This document shows positions 18,071-25,960 of a stretch of 64,000 nucleotides of DNA, piece after piece (positions within the stretch are counted from its first letter, which is position 1; every line of letters starts with the position of its first letter). The stretch is taken from assembly GCA_002359895.1 (NCBI GenBank), contig DEOB01000002.1, forward strand, positions 62,001-126,000. The letters run 5' to 3'. The notes under the pieces are model-generated. The model did not search any database and was not told the DNA's origin. It worked only from the letters and a program-made list of their open reading frames with translations. A program made the translations under genes and the position numbers. The DNA comes from Stenotrophomonas sp. UBA2629. Lineage in GTDB: Bacteria > Pseudomonadota > Gammaproteobacteria > Xanthomonadales > Xanthomonadaceae.

Positions 18071-18574
18071 TCAGCTGTCGATAGTCTCTTCGTCGCTGTT
18101 GTTTTTGCGGTCGGGCATCAGCCGTGGCAACGCACCGACAACGGCCAGCGCGGCGGCGGTGGTGGCCAGCGCCGCCATCTGCATGCCCATGCCAGCAGCC
18201 ATGCCGATGGCAGCGGTCATCCAGATACCGGCGGCCGTGGTCAGGCCCTGCACGCGTTCCTTCTTGTCCTGTTTGAGGATGGCGCCGGCGCCCAGAAAGC
18301 CGATGCCCGAAACAATGCCTTGCATCACGCGGGTGACGTCGGCACCGCTGATGCCCATCTGCAGCGGGGCCAGCACGAACAGGGCCGACCCCACGGAAAC
18401 CAGGATGTGGGTCTTCAAGCCGGCAGCGCGGCCTTTGCTCTCGCGCTCCAACCCAAGCAGCCCGCCGAGCACGATGGCGGTAAGCAGGCGCGAGGCGACG
18501 ACGGTCAGCGTCTCTACATCGGGTATCGAAAACTCGGCCGCCAGCGCGTGGCCAATCTGTGAGGGAATGCTCAT
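18071..18574 (-). CDS. MgtC/SapB-family membrane protein
   Basis: A 167-residue protein with about four hydrophobic helices. It has the family core AIVLGGLLGLERESKGRAAGLKTHILVSVGSALFVL, QGIVSGIGFLGAGAI and VQGLTTAAGIWMTAAIGMAAGMG. MgtC proteins bind and inhibit the F-type ATP synthase in some pathogens and help survival at low magnesium. Whether this short form does so is not known. It is convergent with the phosphoesterase (22 bases apart) and has no operon partners. Confidence 0.9.
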   Translation of the reverse strand: MSIPSQIGHALAAEFSIPDVETLTVVASRLLTAIVLGGLLGLERESKGRAAGLKTHILVSVGSALFVLAPLQMGISGADVTRVMQGIVSGIGFLGAGAILKQDKKERVQGLTTAAGIWMTAAIGMAAGMGMQMAALATTAAALAVVGALPRLMPDRKNNSDEETIDS

Positions 18575-18723
18575 CGTGCGTTCCAGGGGACAGGGAAGGG
18601 CATCCGCCGAATGGACGCACGCACCCGGCGTGGCGGCATCAGCGGTAGCGTCGCAACGCTAGCACCGGGCTCGTGCGACAGGAGTGAGGGTCCGTCAGCG
18701 GCGCGTTACGGGTTTCCGCTAAC

Positions 18724-18751
18724 GACAACGGCCCCATAAGGGGCCGTTGTG
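18724..18751 (-). terminator. Hairpin downstream of mtnC
   Basis: ACAACGGCCCC, TAT/ATA loop bases and GGGGCCGTTGT form a strong stem 20 bases after the mtnC stop. There is no clean T tract on either strand, so it may be a weak or bidirectional terminator. Confidence 0.6.
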
Positions 18752-18771
18752 TGGTCCATCGCTGCGATGGA

Positions 18772-19470
18772 TCAGAGCGTGATCTGCTCGAAATTCTCCA
18801 CGCGCGTATGGCCGTGGGTGGCCTCACCGGTGCGCGGCTGCGGGTAGTCGCTGATGCGATCCAGCAACACGGTCTGCAGGCCGGCATCACGGGCGGCGTC
18901 CAACTCTTCAACGATGTCCGACAGGAAGAGGATGTCCTGCGGCGCAATGCCGATGGCCTTTGCGATGTGCGTGTAGCTGGCGGCTTCACGCTTGCCGCCG
19001 ACTTCGGTGTCGAAATTGCCGGAGAACAGGCCATTGAGGTCGCCGGCGTCACTGAAGCCGAAGAACAGCTTCTGCGCGGGCACCGAGCCGGACGAGTACA
19101 CGTACAGCGGCAGGCCAGCAGCGTGCCAGCCGCGCAGTACGGCGGCAACTTCCGGGTACATGTGCGCGGTGTAGTCGCCGTTGCGATAGCCCACGTCCCA
19201 GATCATGCCCTGCAGCGCCTTGAGTGCGGTGTGCTTGCGGTCCTGGTCGATCCAGCCCTGCAGTGTTTCGACGATGATCTCGTCCTGGCATGCACTGGCG
19301 GCAATCTCCGTGGCAACCGCGTCCAGCCATTGGCGTACCTGCGGCTCATTGCCATGGTCGCGGACGAAATCCGGCAGTGCGCGACGCGCATACGGGAACA
19401 GCACTTCCTTGACGAAGGAGATGCTGGAGGTGGTGCCCTCGATGTCGGTGAGGATGGCTTTGATGGTCAT
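18772..19470 (-). CDS. mtnC: Enolase-phosphatase E1 (acireductone synthase)
   Basis: A 232-residue HAD-family enzyme of the methionine salvage pathway that enolises and dephosphorylates 2,3-diketo-5-methylthiopentyl-1-phosphate to acireductone. The nucleophile motif is [15 protein letters not shown], with [15 protein letters not shown] (HAD motif II serine) and [12 protein letters not shown] (motif IV acids). ATG 19470 follows AGGAAA. It lies about 0.9 kb from mtnD, separated by two small genes of the same strand, so the salvage genes are clustered but not contiguous. Confidence 0.94.
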   Translation of the reverse strand: MTIKAILTDIEGTTSSISFVKEVLFPYARRALPDFVRDHGNEPQVRQWLDAVATEIAASACQDEIIVETLQGWIDQDRKHTALKALQGMIWDVGYRNGDYTAHMYPEVAAVLRGWHAAGLPLYVYSSGSVPAQKLFFGFSDAGDLNGLFSGNFDTEVGGKREAASYTHIAKAIGIAPQDILFLSDIVEELDAARDAGLQTVLLDRISDYPQPRTGEATHGHTRVENFEQITL

Positions 19471-19610
19471 GTGTGGTTTCCTGCGCCGGGCGGATATCAA
19501 GGTGGTGCTGGTGAAGTGTAAGGAATGATGGCAAACACTTGAGCTTGGTGCGACACCAAACGGCGTCAAAGGCGACTAGCGGGTGGGCGTCGCACTTGAA
19601 CGGGGAGGCC

Positions 19611-19958
19611 TTAGCTGACCACGCGCACTGCGAGTGCAGATTGATAGACCTTGCTTGCGAGCGTATCAACGTCTTCCATGCCGGGTATCAGTTCAAAGCC
19701 GCTGCCAAGGCCATTCTTTGTAACGGGGGCGTAGTCACTGAAGCTGCCTGCACCACCAAAAACCTGCATGACTGAAGCAGACAGTTGGCTGAGCTGTTGC
19801 TGGGTGAATCCGTGACTCAGCGCCGCTCTGGTAGCAGCAAGGCAAGTCTCAAAATGGCGTTTCCAGTTACACGCGTGGTCTAGTGATAGCACGGCAATGA
19901 GTTGCTCTAGGTGCTTCTCAAGACGTTTTAGTTGCTGATGCCTTTCCATAGAGTCCAA
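19611..19958 (-). CDS. Small uncharacterised protein between mtnD and mtnC
   Basis: A 115-residue soluble protein with no signal peptide. The N-terminal half is helical and charged (ERHQQLKRLEKHLEQLIAVL), with HACNWKRHFETCLAA. The C-terminal half has a GGAGSFSDYAP turn and an IPGMEDVDTLASKVYQSALAVRVV segment. The overall pattern (short, helical, GSFxDY) looks like a conserved family of unknown function, but I cannot name it. Its GC content is somewhat lower than that of the mtn genes. There is no link to methionine salvage beyond position. Confidence 0.6.
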   Translation of the reverse strand: MDSMERHQQLKRLEKHLEQLIAVLSLDHACNWKRHFETCLAATRAALSHGFTQQQLSQLSASVMQVFGGAGSFSDYAPVTKNGLGSGFELIPGMEDVDTLASKVYQSALAVRVVS

Positions 19959-20015
19959 CGCCGGAAACCGATAGCGCCGCCAACCGGCTAGCGTTCAATT
20001 GAAGTTTAAGCTGCC

Positions 20016-20330
20016 TTAAAACTCTGGAAGAGAGTTAAACACCTTCATCACCGCCTTGTTCGCCGCATATTTCTTCTGGATAGCTATGACGTCGCCGCTT
20101 ACGTGGTTGCAGTCAAGCTCGGTCATTGCGAGGTTAACTTCCTTGTCGCGAGCGGAGCCATCGCCTCCAAATTCCCCGGAAAAATGAAGGCAATCTTCCA
20201 GGCGTTCGGCAACCTGCTGGGCGTCTTCGGGGAGGTGAGGGAAGCGTCGTGCCGACGCCTCGACAGGTGCCGCCGCGCTGGCAGCAGAACACGCCACGAA
20301 AAAAGCGATAAGGACGATCGAGCGTTTCAT
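20016..20330 (-). CDS. Small secreted protein of unknown function
   Basis: A 104-residue protein with a signal peptide (MKRSIVLIAFFVACSAASAAA). The start is ATG 20330; longer frames run backwards into mtnD and were rejected. The mature part has two cysteines (EDCLHFSGEFGGDG and ELDCNHVSGDV) that could form a disulfide, and ends AVMKVFNSLPEF. It starts 14 bases after mtnD, so it may be transcribed with it, though a role in salvage is not suggested by the sequence. Confidence 0.65.
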   Translation of the reverse strand: MKRSIVLIAFFVACSAASAAAPVEASARRFPHLPEDAQQVAERLEDCLHFSGEFGGDGSARDKEVNLAMTELDCNHVSGDVIAIQKKYAANKAVMKVFNSLPEF

Positions 20331-20343
20331 GGCGCCGTGCGCA

Positions 20344-20898
20344 TCAAACCGCACTCGGCTCATAGCGCGGAAAACGCAATGCGATGTCGGTGCCGGTGAA
20401 ATGGCCGACCCAGCCGTCCGGCTCGGTGAAGAAGCGGATGGCGGCAAAGTTGGGCGCTTCGCCCATGTCGAACCAATGGGTGACGCCATCGGGCACCGAG
20501 ATCAGGTCGTCCTTCACGCATTCCACTTCGTAGACCTTGTCGTCCACGTGCAGGGTGAACAGGCCCGAGCCTGCGACGAAGAAACGGACTTCGTCTTCCT
20601 TGTGGTAGTGCTCGTCGAGAAACTTCTTGCGGATCTCGGCGCGGTTGGGGTTGTCCGGGGCGATGGAGGCCACGTCCACACTCTTGAAGCCGTGGGCGGC
20701 GACCAGACGGTCGATGTCTTCGCGATAGGCGGCAAACACTTCGTCCTGACTGGCGCCCGGCGTGACCGGGTGTTTGGCCTGCCAGCGTTCGAAGGTGACG
20801 CCGATGTTTTTCAGTTCGGCAGCGATGACATCGCCGTCGCGGCTGTCGAGCAGCGGGGCGTCCGGGGCGGTGTCGTTGAAGATGCGCAGTCGGCTCAT
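20344..20898 (-). CDS. mtnD: Acireductone dioxygenase
   Basis: A 184-residue cupin enzyme that oxidises acireductone to the keto acid precursor of methionine (Fe form), or to CO, formate and methylthiopropionate (Ni form). The metal site [11 protein letters not shown] supplies two histidines and a glutamate, with the third histidine in [11 protein letters not shown] 20898 lies nine bases after GGAG. An ATG five codons upstream is an alternative. It follows mtnB after 76 bases. Confidence 0.95.
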   Translation of the reverse strand: MSRLRIFNDTAPDAPLLDSRDGDVIAAELKNIGVTFERWQAKHPVTPGASQDEVFAAYREDIDRLVAAHGFKSVDVASIAPDNPNRAEIRKKFLDEHYHKEDEVRFFVAGSGLFTLHVDDKVYEVECVKDDLISVPDGVTHWFDMGEAPNFAAIRFFTEPDGWVGHFTGTDIALRFPRYEPSAV

Positions 20899-20973
20899 GG
20901 CGAAGAACTCCATGGGGTGGGGGATAGGGAGCGTAGCAGGCGCGGACCAAGCAAGGCCCGCGCCCATTCGGAA

Positions 20974-21621
20974 TCAGGAAATGGCGCGCAGTTTGAGCAG
21001 TTCCAGCTCGCAGTGGAGCAGGAATTCAAACGCTTCCAAGTGGCGGCGCGCCTCGGCCATGTCGCGGCCCCACGCATACAGGCCGTGGCCGTCAATCAGG
21101 TAACCCCACATCGGGCCCTTGTCGAGCTCGGCTTCCACCTGTGCGGCCAGCACATCCATGTCCTGGGTGTTGGGGAACACCTTCAGATCGACAGCGGTTT
21201 CGTGGGTGCTGTTGCCGTGCAGCGCCTTCAGCAGCTCGTAGCCTTCCAAGCGGATGTGGCCTTGATGGCCGTACAGACGCGAGGCGATGGTTTGTATCGG
21301 CGAGTGGGTGTGCAGCACGCAGCCTACGTCCGGAAAACGGGCGTACAGCTGCGTGTGCAGCAGGGTTTCTGCGGATGGGCGCAGCGGGCGGCCAACCGCC
21401 TTGCCGGCCAGGTCCACCACCATGATGTCGCTCTCGATCAACCGCCCCTTGTCCTTGCCGGACACGGTGATGGCGGCATGCTGGTCATCCAGCCGATGCG
21501 AGAAGTTGCTGCTGGTGGCCGGCGTCCAGCCCGACTGGGCCAGTTCGCGGATGTTGTCGATCAGCAACTGTGCCAACTGGCTCAGTCGCTCGCTGTCGTA
21601 GGGGACGGAAGGCACGTTCAT
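20974..21621 (-). CDS. mtnB: Methylthioribulose-1-phosphate dehydratase
   Basis: A 215-residue member of the class II aldolase/adducin family acting two steps before MtnD. The zinc ligands are in [11 protein letters not shown] and [11 protein letters not shown], and SSNFSHR near the N-terminus binds phosphate. It heads the mtnB-mtnD pair on the minus strand. mtnA and mtnK/mtnP are not in the window. Confidence 0.94.
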   Translation of the reverse strand: MNVPSVPYDSERLSQLAQLLIDNIRELAQSGWTPATSSNFSHRLDDQHAAITVSGKDKGRLIESDIMVVDLAGKAVGRPLRPSAETLLHTQLYARFPDVGCVLHTHSPIQTIASRLYGHQGHIRLEGYELLKALHGNSTHETAVDLKVFPNTQDMDVLAAQVEAELDKGPMWGYLIDGHGLYAWGRDMAEARRHLEAFEFLLHCELELLKLRAIS

Positions 21622-21693
21622 GCCTGCATTCTACTAAGAACCAGGGCAGGTGCCTGCCGTGATGATGGCCAAGGAAGGACGACCCTCACGCCC

Positions 21694-21726
21694 TAAAAAA
21701 GCCGGGCGCTGGGCGCCCGGGCTTTA
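21694..21726 (-). terminator. Rho-independent terminator of the first amino-acid permease gene
   Basis: On the minus strand, GCCCGGGCGCC, CA and GCGCCCGGC run into TTTTTT, 24 bases after the permease stop. Confidence 0.9.
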
Positions 21727-21749
21727 GTCATCCATCCGTTTGGCGTGAA

Positions 21750-23195
21750 TCAGCCTTTCTTGGCTTTATTGGCCGCGTTGAGCTTGCTGTGACGGATGCT
21801 GTAGGTGAAATAGATGATGAAGCCGGTAGCCGTCCACAGGCCCATCAGCATCCAGTTGTGCAGGGTCATGGCGGTCAGCAGCGCGATGCAGCTCAGCACG
21901 CCCAGGCTGCAGATCAACCATGCCATCGGGATGCGGAACGGGCGTGGCAGGTCCGGCTGGGTGCGGCGCAACACCAACACGCCAGCGCAGACAGCGGCAA
22001 AAGCGATCAGCGTGCCCATCGAGGTCAGCTCACCCAGGATATCCAGGGGGAACAGCGCCGCCAGCAGGGCGATGCCAATGCCGGTAATCACCGTATTGAT
22101 GTGCGGCGTGCGGTACTTGGGATGGATGCGGGTGAACACCGGCGGCAATAGGCCGTCGCGGCCCATGATCATGAAGATGCGCGGCTGGCCGATCACCATC
22201 ACCAGCACCACCGAGGCCAGGCCGATCAACGCGCCCACTTCGACGATGATGCGCAGCCAATCCAGCTGTGGATGCGCGGCCACGGCAGTCACCACCGGCT
22301 CGGCAGTGCCCAGCAGTTGGTACGGCACCAGTCCGGTCATCACGGCGGCCATGGCGATGTACAGCACGGTGCAGATGATCAGCGAAAGCAGCATGCCGAT
22401 CGGCAGATCGCGCTGCGGCCGGTGCGATTCCTGCGCCGCGACGGACACCGCTTCAAAGCCGATATAGGCGAAGAACACCATCGCCGCACCGCGCAGCACG
22501 CCGTCGAAACCGTACTTGCCCGGGCCTTCGTTGGCGGGGATGAAGGGCGTCCAGTTGCTGGTGTCCACATACTTCCAGCCGGCCACGATCACCAGCACGA
22601 TCAGGCCGGTTTTGAGGATGACCATGGCCATGTTCATGGCCGAGGATTTGCTGATGCCCACGTAGCACAGCCAGGTCAGCAGCAGCACCAGCGCAGCGGC
22701 GGGCAGGTTGGCGATGGCGCCGGTGGGGCGCAGTTGCGCATCCAGCGGGGCGCTCACCAATGCGGCGGGCAGGTGGATGTCGAAATGACTGAGCAGGCTG
22801 AGGAAATAGCCGGTCCAGCTCACCGCCACCGCCGATGCGGACACGCCGTATTCCAGCACCAGCATCCAGCCGATGAACCAGGCCGACAGTTCGCCGAAGG
22901 TGGCGTAGGTGTACGTATAAGCGCTGCCTGCTACCGGCACCATCGAGGCGAACTCGGCATAGGCCATGGCGCAGAACGCGCAGCAGATGGCCGCCAGCAC
23001 GAACGACAGCATGATGGCCGGGCCAGCATGGTTGGCAGCGGCCTGGCCGGTGATGACGAAGATGCCGCCGCCGATCACCGCGCCGATGCCCAGTGCGGTC
23101 AGGCCCCACGGGCCGAGGGTGCGGCGCAGGCTCAGGCCGTTGGCCTCCTCATGTGCGGCGTGCGGGTGTTTGGTGGCCCAGAGTTGCTTGAACAT
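21750..23195 (-). CDS. APC-superfamily amino-acid permease (first of a tandem pair)
   Basis: A 481-residue inner-membrane transporter with about 12-14 helices. The APC substrate motif GIGAVIGGGIFVITGQAAANHAGPA is in helix 1, with FVLAAICCAFCAMAYAEFASMVPVAGSAYTYTY in helices 2-3 and FFAYIGFEAVSVAAQE in helix 6. It closely parallels its neighbour in the same order of motifs. Its relatives are cationic or neutral amino-acid permeases (YhdG-like); the substrate is not readable. It is followed by a strong terminator. Confidence 0.92.
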   Translation of the reverse strand: MFKQLWATKHPHAAHEEANGLSLRRTLGPWGLTALGIGAVIGGGIFVITGQAAANHAGPAIMLSFVLAAICCAFCAMAYAEFASMVPVAGSAYTYTYATFGELSAWFIGWMLVLEYGVSASAVAVSWTGYFLSLLSHFDIHLPAALVSAPLDAQLRPTGAIANLPAAALVLLLTWLCYVGISKSSAMNMAMVILKTGLIVLVIVAGWKYVDTSNWTPFIPANEGPGKYGFDGVLRGAAMVFFAYIGFEAVSVAAQESHRPQRDLPIGMLLSLIICTVLYIAMAAVMTGLVPYQLLGTAEPVVTAVAAHPQLDWLRIIVEVGALIGLASVVLVMVIGQPRIFMIMGRDGLLPPVFTRIHPKYRTPHINTVITGIGIALLAALFPLDILGELTSMGTLIAFAAVCAGVLVLRRTQPDLPRPFRIPMAWLICSLGVLSCIALLTAMTLHNWMLMGLWTATGFIIYFTYSIRHSKLNAANKAKKG

Positions 23196-23272
23196 GTGTC
23201 GGGTCTTCGCTCGTCGTTACGTGGTGGAGGCGCAGAAAAACCGGCGCGCAAGGCGCCGGCGAGGGTGTCGGA

Positions 23273-24748
23273 TCAGCTGCGCTTGTTGAGCTTGCTGTGG
23301 CGGATGCCGTAACCGAAGTAGATGCACAGGCCGAGCAGCGTCCACAGCACGAATACCAGCCAGTGCGCGGCAAAGGCCATGGCAAACAGGCCCAAGCAGA
23401 TCAATGCGCCCAGCGGTGCGATCACCCACACGGCCGGCACGCGGAACGGGCGCGGCATGTCCGGCTTGGTCCGGCGCAGCACCAGGATGCCGATGCAGAC
23501 CGTCGCAAAGGCCAACAGGGTGCCCATGGCAACCAGTTCGCCCAACACCGCCAGCGGTACCAACCCTGCCAGCAGGGCGGCGATCACGCCGACGAAGATG
23601 GTGCTCAGGTACGGTGTGCGGAACTTGGGGTGGACCTTGCCGAAGATGGGCGGCAACAGGCCATCGCGGGAAATGGTGTAGGCGACGCGGGTCTGGCCCA
23701 TCATCATCACCAGCACCACCGAGGACAGGCCGGCGATGGCGCCGATCTCCACCCAGGTCTTCAGCCACGACAGCTGTACATACGGCTCCAGTGCGGTGGC
23801 AACGGGCTTGTCGGTGCCCAGCAGGTTGTACGGCAGCAGGCCGGTGAGCACCGCACAGACAATGATGTAGATCAGCGTGCACACCGCCAGCGAGCCGAGC
23901 AGGCCGATCGGCATGTTGCGCTGCGGGTCCTTGGTTTCACCGGCGGCGGTGGAGACCGCATCAAAGCCGATGTAGGCGAAGAACACAATGGAGGCCGCAC
24001 GCAGCACGCCGCTCCAGCCGAATTCGCCGAAGGTGCCGGTGTTGGCGGGAATGAACGGGGTCCAGTTGGCCGGGTCCACATACATGGCGCCGAAGCCCAC
24101 GAACAGGCAGATCACCGCTACCTTGATCGCGACGATCACGGCGTTGACGAAGGTGGACTGGGTGACGCCCACGTACAGCAGGCCGGAGATGGCGGCCACA
24201 ATCAGCACTGCCGGCAGGTTGAACAATTTGCCCGAAGCCACGAATTGGCCGTTTTCCCAGGCGATGGGCGCCGCGCTCAGCGCGTCCGGGAAAGGTAGGT
24301 GCAACGTGGTGGTGAGGAAGCTGATCAGATACGCCGACCAACCCACGGCCACCGAGGCCGAGGCGAACAGGTATTCCAGCACCAGGCACCAGCCGATGAA
24401 CCACGCCATGCCTTCGCCCAGCGTGGCGTAGGAGTACGAATAGGCACTGCCGGAGACCGGCATCATTGCCGCGAACTCGGCATAGCACAGGCCGGCGAAC
24501 GCGCAGGCCAAGCCGGCCAGCACGAAGGAAAGCATGATCGCCGGGCCGGCGTGGTTTGCCGCTGCCTGGCCGGTGACGACAAAGATGCCAGCACCAATCA
24601 CCGCGCCCATGCCCAGCAGAATGAGATGCTTGGCTGTGAGGGTGCGCTTGAGCGTGGCTTCGCCTTGCAGGCTGCCTTCAATCGGTTCGCCGGCATCCAC
24701 ATGCGCGGCAGGTTCGATTGGTTTGACCCTCAACAGTTTTTTGAGCAT
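23273..24748 (-). CDS. APC-superfamily amino-acid permease (second of a tandem pair)
   Basis: A 491-residue permease with the same core as its neighbour: GMGAVIGAGIFVVTGQAAANHAGPA, LCYAEFAAMMPVSGSAYSYSYATLGE, FFAYIGFDAVSTAAGE, and the end GYGIRHSKLNKRS against SIRHSKLN in the paralogue. ATG 24748 (MLKKLLRVKP) was preferred to a GTG ten codons earlier. The pair looks like an old tandem duplication that has diverged, probably in substrate preference. The gap between the genes is 77 bases. Confidence 0.92.
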   Translation of the reverse strand: MLKKLLRVKPIEPAAHVDAGEPIEGSLQGEATLKRTLTAKHLILLGMGAVIGAGIFVVTGQAAANHAGPAIMLSFVLAGLACAFAGLCYAEFAAMMPVSGSAYSYSYATLGEGMAWFIGWCLVLEYLFASASVAVGWSAYLISFLTTTLHLPFPDALSAAPIAWENGQFVASGKLFNLPAVLIVAAISGLLYVGVTQSTFVNAVIVAIKVAVICLFVGFGAMYVDPANWTPFIPANTGTFGEFGWSGVLRAASIVFFAYIGFDAVSTAAGETKDPQRNMPIGLLGSLAVCTLIYIIVCAVLTGLLPYNLLGTDKPVATALEPYVQLSWLKTWVEIGAIAGLSSVVLVMMMGQTRVAYTISRDGLLPPIFGKVHPKFRTPYLSTIFVGVIAALLAGLVPLAVLGELVAMGTLLAFATVCIGILVLRRTKPDMPRPFRVPAVWVIAPLGALICLGLFAMAFAAHWLVFVLWTLLGLCIYFGYGIRHSKLNKRS

Positions 24749-24898
24749 TCCGCTAATTCCCGAACTTATGTATTGCACCCGGTCGCACAGAAACGTCGGG
24801 GCGGATGGATGGTGTCACAAACTGAACGGTCGGCAACCGCCCTACCTTGCCAAAGGTGGTGAAACTCGACAAGCGCATGTGCAGCATCGACAGCGATA

Positions 24899-25486
24899 AT
24901 GGCTGCCGCTTCGAAGGGAAGGGATGTGCTGACAGTCATGCTTGAACAGGATCAGGGGCTGCGCCGGGCGCTGCTGGAGTATGCACGGGCTTTCCCCGGG
25001 CAGGGCGACGTGGCGCAGGAGTTTGTGGCGTTGCTGGAGGCGCCGGGGATTGATCCGTTCACCCGCGAACGGTTGGACGGTCACTTCACCGGCAGCGCGT
25101 GGTTGGTCAGTGCCGATGGCCAGCGGGCGTTGCTTACCCACCACCGTAAGCTGGGGCGTTGGTTGCAGTTGGGGGGGCATGCCGATGGCGACCATGACCT
25201 GTCCGCCGTGGCGTTGCGTGAGGCACAGGAAGAATCGGGACTGCCGGCGCTGCGCCTGGCGTCGCAGGAAATCTTTGATCTGGACCGGCATTGGATACCC
25301 GAGCGGGGTGCGGTGCCAGGGCATTGGCATTACGACGTGCGTTACGTGGTGATGGCCGGTAGCGACGAGCGGTTTGCGGTGAGCGAGGAGTCGCTGGATC
25401 TGGCCTGGCGCGAGGTGGCCGACATCGCCCTGCAGCAGGACGAATCCCTGCAGCGCATGGCCAAACGTTGGTTGACGCGCGGTTGA
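24899..25486 (+). CDS. NUDIX hydrolase
   Basis: A 195-residue protein whose NUDIX box reads GHADGDHDLSAVALREAQEESGL. The REAQEESGL part is canonical, but the first glutamate of the Gx5E motif is replaced by histidine, as in the GGHADGD subgroup. Such proteins cleave nucleoside diphosphate derivatives; the substrate is unknown. The start may be ATG 24899 or, more economically, ATG 24938 (MLEQDQGLRRALLEYAR). The 3' end of this gene is duplicated 364 bases downstream. Confidence 0.85.
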   Translation: MAAASKGRDVLTVMLEQDQGLRRALLEYARAFPGQGDVAQEFVALLEAPGIDPFTRERLDGHFTGSAWLVSADGQRALLTHHRKLGRWLQLGGHADGDHDLSAVALREAQEESGLPALRLASQEIFDLDRHWIPERGAVPGHWHYDVRYVVMAGSDERFAVSEESLDLAWREVADIALQQDESLQRMAKRWLTRG

Positions 25487-25580
25487 GAACGCCGCCGCGC
25501 TGAGTGGCACGCAACAAAAGAACGCCCCGTGAGGGGCGTTCCTGCTTGGATCAGGTGGCTTTTTTGGCCGCCAGCTGACG
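25405..25580. repeat. Duplication unit, copy 1: NUDIX tail, terminator and acnA tail
   Basis: 176 bases starting at CTGGCGCGAGG inside the NUDIX gene and ending at CCGCCAGCTGACG. It matches 25769-25960 with 11 substitutions and one 16-base length difference. The right end is a dead copy of the acnA C-terminus (minus strand RQLAAKKAT and stop, against RQLAAKKAA in the real gene). It contains a terminator hairpin, AACGCCCC, GTGA, GGGGCGTT, at 25521-25540. Confidence 0.9.
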
Positions 25581-25608
25581 TAGCCCGGGTAAGCGCAGCG
25601 CACCCGGG
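25580..25608 (+). repeat. REP palindrome, left copy
   Basis: GTAG head followed by arms CCCGGGT and ACCCGGG around AAGCGCAGCGC. The same sequence in reverse orientation lies at 25735-25764. Confidence 0.85.
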
Positions 25609-25734
25609 ACCGCAGGGCAAAGAAATCGAGCCAGCGCTCGGCTTGTTTGTTTCGCGCGGTTGCTACTCCTCTCGACACCAAGGAAACGTGTGTCCCCGCT
25701 GTGGGGGTTGGATGCAATGGCGAGCATCGTGCGG
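25609..25734. other. Spacer between the two inverted REPs
   Basis: About 126 bases linking the REPs, with no recognisable coding content. The whole interval 25487-25930 holds only the duplication, the REPs and terminators. Confidence 0.6.
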
Positions 25735-25764
25735 CCCCGGGTGCGCTTCGCTTACCCGGGCTAC
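25735..25764 (-). repeat. REP palindrome, right copy (inverted)
   Basis: Read on the minus strand: GTAG, CCCGGGT, AAGCGAAGCGC and ACCCGGG. It differs from the left copy by one base in the loop. Confidence 0.85.
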
Positions 25765-25768
25765 GGGA

Positions 25769-25960
25769 CTGGCGCGAGGTGACCGACATCGCCCAGCAGC
25801 AGGACGAATCCCTGCAGCGCATGGCCAAACGTTGGCTGGCGCGCGGTTGAGAACGCTGCCGCACTGAGTGGCCCGCAACGAAAGAACGCCCCAACGAAAG
25901 AACGCCCCGTGAGGGGCGTTCTTGCTTGGATCAGGCGGCTTTCTTGGCCGCCAGCTGACG
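25769..25960. repeat. Duplication unit, copy 2 (includes a dead NUDIX tail fragment)
   Basis: 192 bases matching 25405-25580. The plus strand encodes DWREVTDIAQQQDESLQRMAKRWLARG and a stop at 25850, a copy of the NUDIX C-terminus with no start of its own. The last 30 bases are the genuine acnA 3' end. A 16-base direct repeat (AACGAAAGAACGCCCC) is present only in this copy. Confidence 0.9.
25899..25922 (-). terminator. Terminator of acnA
   Basis: GAACGCCCC, GTGA and GGGGCGTTC form a nine-base stem 9 bases beyond the acnA stop. On the minus strand it runs into TTTCGTT. Confidence 0.8.
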
